DNA from: Pseudocercospora fijiensis CIRAD86
Lineage: Eukaryota > Ascomycota > Dothideomycetes > Mycosphaerellales > Mycosphaerellaceae
Direction: 5' to 3'
DNA length: 64,000 nt
Assembly (NCBI RefSeq): GCF_000340215.1
Contig: NW_006921537.1
Coordinates: 372,001-436,000 of the forward strand
A program made the position numbers and the translations under genes. Below the pieces are notes generated by a model. That model had not been told where the DNA came from. It did not search any database and worked only from the letters and a program-made list of their open reading frames with translations. Every line of letters starts with the position of its first letter. Position 1 is the stretch's first letter. Below are positions 20,926-30,310 of the stretch, one piece after another.

Positions 20926-22161
20926 ATGGACGAGCGCCCGGCGAAGCGTCCAAGACAACAATATGACAACAATCAGGCGGCAGACTCCTCTCAACAGGTC
21001 AATGGAAATGTCTATGGCGGCGTGACCTTCAATCAAGGTCTGACAAAGGAAGAATGGCGAGACTTGCTGCAGGAGATTCTGCCGCTACAAAATGTTCGCG
21101 CGGTCGTTCCTACTCAACCCTGGCAGCGAAATCGAAATCCGCTCTCCCAGCGTTCGCCGCTGTACAGCAGGACAGGAGAACGCCATTTGGCGACGTCTTC
21201 GGGCAACGATGCGCAACGACAACGTGCTATACTAGACAGTCTTGACGTTGGATATGTGAATCTTGATACGGGTCCTCCGTCAAGGGGAGCAGCCCGTACT
21301 TTCGAATGGATCTTTGACTCCTCAGACAGCGACGACACCAGCTCCAATGCGGATTGCACTTCTTCAGACCGCCAAACAGGACCGCTAACATACTGGCTCA
21401 CGCATTCTTTCGGGATTGACATGCTCTGGATATCTGGACCTCCTGGCAGTGGCAAATCTACTCTTGTCAACTACATTCTGCAGCACTCAAACACACGGCG
21501 GTATTTGCAGTCGTGGGCAGCTGGCCGCACAATCTACATGGCCCATCACTTCTTCTCGTACAGTGGAGCGGCGATTCAGAGATCACAAGAAGGGCTGATC
21601 CGAGGACTATTGCATCAGCTGTGCAGCCTTGATCCCGAGCTGACGCCTGTGCTCTGCGCGAAACGGTGGAATGGCCCTTCCAGTGCCTTCGACCAAGATT
21701 GGGGACTGGCGGAGTTGTGGTCCGCCTTGCACCGCGTTGCCAAGGTCTCCGATGCCTGCTTTTGCTTCTTCGTGGATGGGTTGGACGAGTATGAAGCCAT
21801 CTGTGGCGGCGAGACGGGTGCCAAAGCTCTCGAGCAGCTGGGGAAAGCAGTCATTGAGCTGGCGAAGCTGCCGAATGTCAAGATTTGCGTGTCTAGCAGG
21901 CCTTACGACGTAATCCGGAAGGGTTTCGCGACGATCCATCATCTTCGACTCGACAATAGAACCCTTTATGTTCCCGACGAACTGAGTGGATATCCTAGGC
22001 CTGGAGGACACGACGGCTCAGATGTCAGTAGCCACAACACCGCTTTCCTCTCCAATAGGCAGCGAAGAGAAGTTCTCGAGCGTACCATCGATTTGTCTCA
22101 GGGCAACTTTACATGGGTTCGTGAAGTCATGGCATTTGTATGCCGTGGCGGTTTCGGGTAG
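20926..22161 (+). CDS. NACHT-type STAND NTPase, truncated NLR-like
   Basis: 411 residues, no intron. Order: a basic, Gln/Asn-rich N terminus; a short Gly/Asn motif VNGNVYGGVTFNQG (25-38); a linker with a RTFEWIF element (124-130) often found just before fungal NACHT domains; Walker A GPPGSGKST (171-179); Walker B FFVDGLDEY (281-289); and a sensor-like KICVSSRP. Fungal NLR-like proteins continue with a winged-helix region and WD40, ankyrin or TPR repeats. This one stops ~120 residues after Walker B at a TAG, 37 bases before the 3' end of the convergent neighbour. It may be a truncated copy or a genuine short form. The family is usually tied to non-self recognition and cell death. Confidence 0.75.
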   Translation: MDERPAKRPRQQYDNNQAADSSQQVNGNVYGGVTFNQGLTKEEWRDLLQEILPLQNVRAVVPTQPWQRNRNPLSQRSPLYSRTGERHLATSSGNDAQRQRAILDSLDVGYVNLDTGPPSRGAARTFEWIFDSSDSDDTSSNADCTSSDRQTGPLTYWLTHSFGIDMLWISGPPGSGKSTLVNYILQHSNTRRYLQSWAAGRTIYMAHHFFSYSGAAIQRSQEGLIRGLLHQLCSLDPELTPVLCAKRWNGPSSAFDQDWGLAELWSALHRVAKVSDACFCFFVDGLDEYEAICGGETGAKALEQLGKAVIELAKLPNVKICVSSRPYDVIRKGFATIHHLRLDNRTLYVPDELSGYPRPGGHDGSDVSSHNTAFLSNRQRREVLERTIDLSQGNFTWVREVMAFVCRGGFG

Positions 22162-22198
22162 TAATCGAATGATAGAATTATAATAATAATGTAACGCT

Positions 22199-23209
22199 TC
22201 AATTCCCATTGCCCCGATCCCTCATCTCCACCGCCATCCTCAACAACGCATAAAGCGTCTGCGTCCTCGGCATCTCAACCCCCACCTCCCTCCCCCTCCT
22301 CACCGCATTCCCCAGAATAACCTCCACCTCCACCCCCCTCCCAGCTTCCCAATCACTCCACATACTCGGTTGACTCCCACTCCCATCCTCCCTCGCATTC
22401 AAAAACACCCAATCCACATCCGGCAAATTCAAATCCCGCGGGACAGGCTGTCCCAAGCACTTCTCTGCGGCGGTGAGAATTTCCCGCATGACGTTTGTCT
22501 GATGGATATAGATTTCGGGATCTAAAGACATGGTTTGGTTGGTCGGACCCAAACACAAACAGGAGGTGGGATTCATGGCGGCGTTGATCCCGGTTTTGTG
22601 CCAGCGGGCGAATTGCATGCCGGTGTGGTCGAGGAGATCTACATCCGGGATCCCGGAATTTTGTAAAAGTTTTGCGAACTCGGAGGTTCGTTGTTCTGCG
22701 TGCTTCTTCTCGCCATCGGGTGCGTAAGGGCCGAGTGTTGTTCGGGTCCAATTTTTATGTTGGATGTGTGTGGGAGAGATTTTTGCGCACGAGGCTCGGG
22801 TTACGGCGCTGATGATTGGGGTTTGAGGGAATCGTTGCCGGTAGGGTTCTTCTATGTCCAGGCCGTTTTGGATCAGGACTATGGTTGAGGTTTCGTCGAG
22901 GAGGCCTTCGAGGAGTACGCTTGGGTCGCCTGCTTCGGGGATGACTTTTGTGGCGATGAAGATGTAGGTCCAGGAGATTCTATCTTTGTGTTTGGATTCT
23001 AGGGCGTGATGGCGGCTGGAGAATGTGTAGGTTGGTTGAATGGTTTGTTCGGGGAATGTTGAGCTTGTGACTTTGAGGCCTGAGGCTTGTACTGCTTGGA
23101 AGTTTGAGCGGCATAGTACTGAAACTTTTGCTCCTGTGCTTGCGAAGCGAGATGCGAAGAAGGCACCCAGAGAGCCTGCGCCGATGATGAGGATGTGGTT
23201 GGAAGACAT
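22199..23209 (-). CDS. 2-dehydropantoate 2-reductase-like oxidoreductase
   Basis: 336 residues from ATG 23209 (MSSNHILIIG). The frame is open 22 codons further up. The N-terminal NADP site reads ILIIGAGSLGAFFASRFA, followed by the LCRS turn typical of ketopantoate reductases (ApbA/PanE fold). The middle has IQNGLDIEEPYRQRFP (the IQNG motif of the family) and the helical C-terminal domain holds the Lys/Asn-type active residues (KTGINAAMNP). Enzymes of this group reduce 2-ketopantoate in pantothenate synthesis, but fungi have many paralogues of unknown substrate, so the pathway is not assigned. Convergent with the NACHT gene. Confidence 0.85.
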   Translation of the reverse strand: MSSNHILIIGAGSLGAFFASRFASTGAKVSVLCRSNFQAVQASGLKVTSSTFPEQTIQPTYTFSSRHHALESKHKDRISWTYIFIATKVIPEAGDPSVLLEGLLDETSTIVLIQNGLDIEEPYRQRFPQTPIISAVTRASCAKISPTHIQHKNWTRTTLGPYAPDGEKKHAEQRTSEFAKLLQNSGIPDVDLLDHTGMQFARWHKTGINAAMNPTSCLCLGPTNQTMSLDPEIYIHQTNVMREILTAAEKCLGQPVPRDLNLPDVDWVFLNAREDGSGSQPSMWSDWEAGRGVEVEVILGNAVRRGREVGVEMPRTQTLYALLRMAVEMRDRGNGN

Positions 23210-23515
23210 TGTGACAGGACTCGGGAAGGACGTCACATTCATGATGGAATCAAGTTCAAGCTTGGAGATCTTCAATATTGATTAAGCCCCATCAAATCCA
23301 TCAATCATGAATAAACCAATGAGCGGACCTCGGAGCTTTCGCCCACCTGCAGCAGCTGCGGCCTACACCAGCTCGTCGGCAGGCACGAAGTTAAACCCCG
23401 ATTTACAGACTTGTAGGACATCGCCTTGCCAGTACAAAACGATGCCCTTCTCCCCGTTCCACCTCACATCTCCTCAAGTAGAAGTCAGATACCGACAAGA
23501 AATTTCAACACGACC

Positions 23516-23830
23516 ATGGATCTCAACTCGAAATTAACGTTCGCATTCGGTATTCTTGCCGTGGTTGCCAGTCTTGGCACTATCTGGCTTGCCTGTAGTA
23601 AAAACCGTCGTCGATGTAAGCACCCTCTCTCCCTTCGATGATCAAGACTAACAGCTGATTGCACAGCACGAATGATCGATCCGGAATCACCTGCGACCAC
23701 CTCTCCACCAACAAGACGTTTCGTCAGACATTACCGGCAAGCTGAACTCTTCGAGGAGATGGAGATGACGGAGGGCATGTTGAATCGACCTGTCCCCGAC
23801 AATGGAGTGAATCAACGTCTTGGCTATTGA
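23516..23830 (+). CDS. Small single-pass membrane protein
   Basis: Two exons, 23516-23615 and 23667-23830, joined over a 51-nt intron (GTAAGC..TGCACAG) with the phase kept, giving 87 residues. Residues ~7-27 form one hydrophobic helix (LTFAFGILAVVASLGTIWLA) followed by KNRRRSR, so the N terminus is out or lumenal and the basic C-terminal tail cytosolic. The tail is polar with Glu/Met-rich (ELFEEMEMTEGM) and Pro parts. The clean intron and continuous composition on both sides make a real gene likely. I do not recognise the family. It starts ~300 bases upstream of the reductase's 5' end, so the two share a divergent promoter. Confidence 0.65.
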
Positions 23831-23996
23831 CCTGTATGGTGCGTGCATGCTGGCACGCTGACGAGAGTGAGGATGGCGCAGAACTGGGCGGGTCGGGTAG
23901 GATATTCGCGGAGTCGTGGCCTGGACCGCCATGCTGGAGTATGGCCATCTTGTGATATTTCCCAACGTAGAAGCTTCGACTTTGGAATGTTGGTCC

Positions 23997-26257
23997 TCAG
24001 AATAATCCGAGTAGATCCTCGTTCGTCTTCTTCTGCCCACCACCATTCATCTGCGGCTGTGCAGGTGCAGACCCGCTGGTCATGCTGAGGTCGGCGAATC
24101 CATTCATTAGATCGGCATTGCCGCCACTGCTCGAGGGCGCTGGTGCATCGCCACCAAGACCCATCAGATCTTCCAAGCCTCCGGATGGTCCTGCTTGCAT
24201 CGGGCTGGCCACTCTCTGCGGTGTCCCGGCAAGACCTTCAAGGCCAGAAGAACCCATGGCGGGTGCTTTTTGCATAGACGCAGGAGCCGCGCCGTCGAAA
24301 TCGATATCAAGCAGATTCTCGGCGTTGTTCTGTGCTTGCGGTGCTGATTTCCCGGCCATGGCCGCAGAAACTGCAGCAGCAGCAATCGGATTGTCGCGGG
24401 CTTCTTGCTTCGCTTCTTCGATAGCTGCTTCTTGCAGTGCTGAACTCCGGCCAGCGCCAAGGAATGCTCTTGGTGGTTTGTGATACACGGATGATAATGT
24501 TGCAAGGTTGGGAAGAAGTTGTTCTAACAAGGGGGCTGGTAGCATCGGGATGGTTGAGGTGATTTGCGGTCGGGCGGAAAGCACGATATTCTTGGCGATT
24601 TGAGGGTCAGAAGAAAGTAATCGCCAGTAGACGTATGCTCGATCTCGAACATCAGGGTTATCGTTCTCAGCAGTCGCAGCCTGAAGCACCTTCTGGACAA
24701 GCCCTTGAGATTGATCGGGCTTCTTCAAGAACAGCTTCACGACTGCTGTGAGGATCTGAAGTTGCGTCTGAAGAGGGTCAGCACTTTGTATAAGCCATTC
24801 ACAAACTGCAGACTTACCTGTGTGAACTCCGTGTTGAAGTCTTCCACAAATCCTGCCAGGATATCTCCAGCATTCGAGATCTTCTCCGCGTACTCGCCGA
24901 CGATCCAAATTAAGCTGCCTCGCGCATTCGAATCATCCAGATCATCAATGCATTGACAAAGGGTTGGTATTATGCCTTCATATCCTGGGTATTTCCGGAA
25001 AATGTCCTTGATGACCACGATGACTTCTTGCACCACGTATCCCACCTTCATGTTGATGAGCTCCAATAAGACGTTCACTGCCTTCTCTGCGCATTCTTCG
25101 ATCTTGATGGCGACTTGAGCGATGGCGCGAACCGCTTTTCGCACAAAGTCAACGTCCACTTCCATGGCATATTCCTTCAATTCCGCAAGCAATTGGTCGG
25201 CATTCTGCGAATTTGCTATCCGGACCATGATTTCCAGCTTCTGCACTTTGAGGTATGGAGGGTCGTTGTACTTGCAAAAGAATACTCGCATCTCCTTGTC
25301 GAGGATCCCCGGTTGCTTCTGCAACAGCAAATCAATATTTCGCAACGCGACATATTGCACTTCTGGAGGACTTGAGATTAGAGTCACAAGCGGCGGCGAC
25401 ATCTTCTTCAGATATGTGGCGTGAAGTGAGGCCTTCTCCACGTGTTGCATATGCAGAAACACAACCTTGACAGCTGCCAAGACCACAGATGGGTTGACGT
25501 GCTGGAACTGCGGTATCACTCGCTCGCAAATGTGCTCTGCCTCTTTCGTGTCCTGCGGCCTGTAATTCGCTAACGTGGTCATTATCGTTATGCGACCCCA
25601 CTCCGTACATTCGTTCAAGGCCAGTAACAGCTTCTTCAGCATCTGGCTCGTCACAACCAGCGCTCTTGTTTCCGGTGCAGCCTCGTCGATTTCCGAAAGC
25701 GCCTGCACCGAATTCGCAACCACCATAGGATTGCTATCTGCGACCATCTCTTGCAGCGTCTCTAGGAAGCCATTCTCGATGCAGAGGGAGGGATTCAGGT
25801 CAAACAGCTTGGCCACGCACAGTGCAGCAGTCTTCCGCACGTATGGGGATTCATCCTTCAGCGTTTTTCGTAGCGGTTCCTCCATGTAGTCAACCATCTT
25901 ATCGACTCTGATGCATCCCATCGTTCGTATGGCGAGTGCTCGAACAAGCGGGTTCGGATCCTCTGAATCCTGCACAAAAGTGTTTACCGCCAATATACAC
26001 AAGTCCGGATGCGACTTTGCATAGTTCATGAGATAAAGGTACACAAGCTTTTTCTGATCCAGATCTGGTGTCGCAATGTTCTTCAGAACATCAGGAAATA
26101 GTGATGATACATCCTTCCCTAATGTCATGGACATTATGGTCTTTTGTATGGACTCCTTTCTTTCCCAGGCATATTGTGAGACCAGACCGGAGCGCAGCTC
26201 GAATGTCTCTCCTTTCCGTGCCGAGCCCAGCGCACTCCGCAGCCTGTTTACTGCCAT
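23997..26257 (-). CDS. apl2: AP-1 complex subunit beta (beta-adaptin)
   Basis: Two exons: 26257-24818 and 24767-23997, joined over a 51-nt intron (GTAAGT..CTTCAG), giving 736 residues. It opens like fungal beta-adaptins (KGETFELRSGLVSQYA, then a Lys-rich ESIQKTIMSMTLGKDVS). HEAT-like helical repeats run through ~residue 600, including ALRNIDLLLQKQPGILDKEM and GSLIWIVGEYAEKI. The last ~150 residues are a Gly/Ala/Pro-rich hinge with acidic DLL/DLM motifs and no folded ear. The length without an appendage fits fungal AP-1 beta (Apl2) better than AP-2 beta. It acts in clathrin coats between trans-Golgi and endosomes. Confidence 0.9.
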
Positions 26258-27387
26258 ATTTGACGTGCTCTAGTTCGAGCGTGGGTGTGGTGATTACTGG
26301 TATGCGCCCATACAAAGGGCGTCCGGCTATTGTCAGCTGTCGGCGGGGTTTCGCGAGGCAAGTGCTGGTTGTCGGCCAGTCATGCAAGGTCTATGCTTCA
26401 GGACGGTATCGCAAGATGCCAGGAAGAAGTCAAGTCGTGATGTTGTCGTTATGCGTAGAACCAGCGATGCCTGGTTGTCGTTATGCGTAGAAACAGCGAT
26501 GCCTGGCAATAATGGAGTTCAACTTATGGAAGCGAAGCTGGCTTGAACTTCAGAGTTCGACCCTGGCTGCTCTTGCCAAGACCTTTCTTGGAGGAGCTTA
26601 CTTCACGCGTCTTTCTTGTCTCACTTGGACAACACCTTCAATGATCCCAATGAGGCCGTGAGATTCTCGTCACAATGGTATGCTGCACAGCGCCCACTGT
26701 ATCCGGACCGACTCTGACTACTTGGCAGCCCTCAAACCTACCAAACCTCCGCCGACTCTTCGTAGAGGCGCGTACAGAAGCCGAGGAAAGCGCCTACTCA
26801 AGAAATGCCGTAAGACATCTCCCGAAATGCTTTACGTGCAGAGCTTACTGCGGAACAGTTCTACAATTTGGTGCTATTCATGTCGTCCGTGGCCATCTTC
26901 AGCCTGGTTGCACAAAGGATGAACGGCCGGAGATGAGCCGGAATCTCATGTCATCGACGATACTTTCAAGAACCCATCTTCACCAGCCTCAAATCCAACA
27001 TTTGCTGTGAAGGACGTGGCACCTGCAGACGAAGTCTTGTGAAATCATATCTACACTGATCATTCGGTGCCTCGCACATGATCTTGGAGAGTGATTAGAC
27101 TCTGTTGAGCGATGTTTGCCGCTGCTGCTTGGCTCTTGCTTCCTCCATGCGCAAACCTATCAAAACTTTACGGCGCCTCCACGAACACGGCTTTCCAGAA
27201 GACGATGAAGCTCTCGGGCAGTGGCAGGATGGCCTCTGATGAACGCTGCTCCCAGCATGCCGATAAGACCACCGCATCCGATTGCGCTCTTGTCCCAGAC
27301 CGGACGATAAATCCAGCCTCGTCTCCCCAACTTTCTTCTTGCTCAGTATGTCATGGACCATGTCTCTCCCAGCTTGCGATGCTGCCA
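26258..27387. other. Intergenic with only short unsupported frames
   Basis: 1.1 kb between two minus-strand genes. A duplicated 18-20 base piece (TTGTCGTTATGCGTAGAA) occurs at about 26443-26460 and 26475-26492. Two overlapping plus-strand frames near 26675-27010 show no domain or splice support. Confidence 0.45.
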
Positions 27388-28410
27388 TCATTGAGATGAC
27401 TCGCTGCCCAACGCCTCGCGCCGGGCTTCAGCAAAATCCTGGCGGAATTCGAGAAGATTGTATGAGAGACGCTGTTCGTAACTGTTACACCAGACTCCAA
27501 TCATGTCGAATTCAGACATAATGAGAGCGAGCCGGGGCTGGAGCTTGGTAAGCATGACGCTCTTCGAAACTCCTTTACCCGACAGCTCTTCCTCGAGCTT
27601 GCTCAGCGCATCGCGCTGCTGTACACAGCTTCGCAGAACAGTCGGGACGATGTCAATAGACATGTGCTCTTCTCGGAACGTTCGCTCAAATTCTTGTGAC
27701 ACTCCACTGATGACTAGATTCGCATTTGTGGCAAGCCTTGAGAGCGGCCACAGAAAGAAATCCAGCAAGAACGTGGGATTCGCGTTTCGGATGTGAACCA
27801 CAACCTTACGCGTTTTCGATGGACCAAGTCTCGTGGCGAGCAAGTACAGCTGGCTGCTAAGATAGTCCAGTCCTTGCAGATGGTACATAGAAAATTCCGG
27901 CAGCGTTATTTGGATGAGCACATTCTCTTCTGCTTCGAGGCTCGCTGGCCATCTGCTCAAGTGTTCGTGGAGTGGTCGATCCAATCGCGGCTCTGGCAAT
28001 GGGAGGTCCCTATTGATCTGCACCGATGTAACACCCGGCCTTGCAACGGTGCTCAGCGCTTTGATGCGGACGAGTGTGATGCCGTTCATGATCTGATCCA
28101 ATATTGGTTTGCCCTCTCGATATACCATCTTGCAGCTTCGAAGAATTTGAGTGTTTGGTTTCCTAGCCATATTGGGAGACAAATCGAACAGCTCTTCGTA
28201 CACATGGAGGCGGAGCTCTGGGGCCATGTCCTCAAATCGGAACGTGGCGGCGCAATCGAGTCGCTCCAATTCCCAGATCAGCTGGTAGCGCGCAGATGGT
28301 GGTGGGAGGGTTCTTCTGCTGCTCTTCCTCTGCGCGAAAAACTTCTTCAGCTCATCGGTGGAACATTTGGTATAGTCGAGGCCGGCGAGTGTGTTCTGTA
28401 AAGGCTCCAT
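27388..28410 (-). CDS. F-box-like fungal protein of unknown function
   Basis: 340 residues from ATG 28410. The open frame extends 13 codons further but begins with GTG. The core FRFEDMAPELRLHVYEELFD (residues ~58-77) resembles a degenerate F-box that is common in lineage-expanded protein families of Dothideomycetes. It is followed by TQILRSCKMVYREGKPIL, the usual second conserved helix (leaf-like IL.SCK.IY.EA.P). The rest is mixed helix and strand with no catalytic motif. A substrate-recognition role in ubiquitin ligases is possible but unproven. Confidence 0.7.
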   Translation of the reverse strand: MEPLQNTLAGLDYTKCSTDELKKFFAQRKSSRRTLPPPSARYQLIWELERLDCAATFRFEDMAPELRLHVYEELFDLSPNMARKPNTQILRSCKMVYREGKPILDQIMNGITLVRIKALSTVARPGVTSVQINRDLPLPEPRLDRPLHEHLSRWPASLEAEENVLIQITLPEFSMYHLQGLDYLSSQLYLLATRLGPSKTRKVVVHIRNANPTFLLDFFLWPLSRLATNANLVISGVSQEFERTFREEHMSIDIVPTVLRSCVQQRDALSKLEEELSGKGVSKSVMLTKLQPRLALIMSEFDMIGVWCNSYEQRLSYNLLEFRQDFAEARREALGSESSQ

Positions 28411-29074
28411 CACATCGGGTGATGGCTGTGTGCCTTCTTCAGCCGACACTGCACACGTCGCTGCGCTTGGAATGGTAGTGATGTGTCGATATCTCGAGCA
28501 GACGACGCGACTTGTCTTTTTGTTGTGTATTCAGGGCAGAAAGAGACTCGCGATAGGCGCGTGGAAAGAGAATAAGGTCGGCTTCGGCTTCGGCCTTCCC
28601 GAGAATTAACGGGCCGAGTGGGATGGTACTTTCACATGCAGCAGGTCCATGGTTCCTCACCTCACCTCACCTTATAACGAGCAGTTCTCGACCGGTCATA
28701 ACGTGCGAAAGAAGGTCGCGCAAATGCAGCGACATCTACACCGGAAGGATCTCAAGAATCTTGGACGGACTTCCTGGGCTCGAGTAAAAGGTCCGGCTTC
28801 TACCTCAAGATCAATCCTGCTCCTGTTACAGTATTCACCATATCCCTAGCGACACGATCTCTAAGGAGAATTATTCCTCTGGCCAACTCGCTAACACCGT
28901 TATTTCCGACCGTACCTCAGCCGTACCTGACGCCAAGGCCCCCTCCTGGATTGTCCGGAATCAGCCGCAAAACATGCGAGCATACGCCGTACACATTCGG
29001 CATAGCTTTGTACTTCTAGCAAAAATCGAACAAACAGACCTCACCTCAAGCATCGAAAAAAGAAAAAAAAAAGA
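28411..29074. other. Intergenic, divergent promoter region
   Basis: Between the F-box-like gene and the broken small gene at 29075. An A-rich tract lies at ~29056-29073, directly upstream of the ATG. No other feature was seen. Confidence 0.5.
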
Positions 29075-29633
29075 ATGCAACTCTCAAACCATCCCCCCAA
29101 CCTCCCTCCCCCCTCCTCCCCCCATCAAAACCCAGAAGAAGACTCAACCGCAATCACCAAAATCATCCACACCATCTGCTCGGGACTCTCCACGAAACAC
29201 TTCGACCCCAACGACCCAAAATACACCGACATCATCTCCTTCGAAAACTTCACCGCAACAATCACATCCCCGGTCTGTCTGGAACGCATGAATTTCACCG
29301 GCTTCATGAACGCCTGTGCCGAAGTCGTGCGTACATGTCCCGAATGGCAGGGCGCGATCCACTCCATCGAGGTGAAAATTCCCTTGCCGTACGAAACCTT
29401 ATGCGGAGGCGTTTATTGATCTTCGCACTGCGGGGGAGCATCCGGGGGTTTTGAGGGAGGTGATTGGGTTTATGAGGTTTGGGAAAATGGGGGGGCAGGT
29501 GGAAGTGTTTGTCTTATGAGAATATTACGGGGGGGATGGGTTGTTGGCTTTAATGGGGATGGGGAATTGGGATGGGGGGTGGATGGATTGGGGTGGGAGT
29601 GAAGTCGTGGTTGTTAAAACGGAAAATTTCTAG
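29075..29633 (+). pseudogene. Broken small gene: one frameshift and one in-frame stop
   Basis: From ATG 29075 a protein-like frame runs to ~29395 (conserved-looking YTDIISFENFTATITSP and ACAEVVRTCPEWQGAIHSIE) and meets TGA at 29417-29419. The frame one base over continues smoothly from TAT 29400 (YAEAFIDLRTAGEHPGVLRE), as if one A were added in the AAA run at 29394-29396. That frame meets a TGA at about 29517-29519 and then stays open to TAG 29631-29633 (EYYGGDGLLALMGMG). The TGA is one G-to-A change from TGG. The small size and acidic tone recall NTF2/SnoaL-like fungal proteins, but I cannot name it. Confidence 0.55.
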
Positions 29634-30310
29634 CGAATTTCATTCAGGAGATTTGCCTGACGCTTGTGAGGAATCTTCGGGAGTTGTGTTGAAGAGCTTT
29701 AACTCTCAGCTGAGCGTCTTACTTACTTCTAAGTTCCCGCGATTGGGGAAAGTCCAAAGTGATCGGATGTCAGAGAAGCTTGGATGCGGTCGACAGCTCT
29801 GCTGTTTGAGGTAAGCCACCTCGACAACGGAAGGTGCCATACAGACCAAGCCTACCTATACTTCGCACCAATGAGCGGACGACATCAGTGTACCTTATGC
29901 ATTCTATGAAACGCGGTTAGATGATAGTATTGTTCAAGAAAGTTTCGGCAGAAGTGTGGTTGAGAGTACACCTCATCCTTGAAGCTCGTGATGAGCTGGT
30001 CTTCTATATATTGTTGACGCAGTGTTCCCCTATCTGGTACACATGCCCCGCTGCATAAGGGACGTGAATGTGGTCCCAATGCTCAATCGCTTCTATGGTA
30101 TCTTGACAATGCAAATGGCCCGATCGGTCTCTCTCTATCCATCCTCCAATCACTGAAGTCTGGGGAGCGTATTGCTTCGAGAGCGCACCGGCATGACGAG
30201 TCCCTCTTCATCCCCATCTTCTTCCCTATTCAAGAAAGAAAGGTCAGTCATTCGTTATGATATCACTCCACCCCGAGTATCGCTAGCCGCCAGGAATTTG
30301 AGGATGGTTC
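29634..30310. other. Intergenic, nothing recognised
   Basis: Holds a 64-codon minus-strand frame (29885-30079) without domain, start context or splice partner. No repeat or RNA gene was seen. The 3' region of the trehalose gene begins at 30310. Confidence 0.45.

Noticed and set aside
22125..22165. Short intron to extend the NACHT protein past its stop
   Set aside because: The only GT..AG pair is ~22 nt apart, too short for a fungal intron, and the next gene ends within 37 bases.
26675..27010. 111-codon plus-strand frame with Cys pairs, compared with GFA-family enzymes
   Set aside because: Cys spacing does not fit, and an equally long frame overlaps it.
29885..30079. 64-codon minus-strand frame with a possible ustYa-like look
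   Set aside because: The expected His/Cys motifs are missing and in the wrong order.
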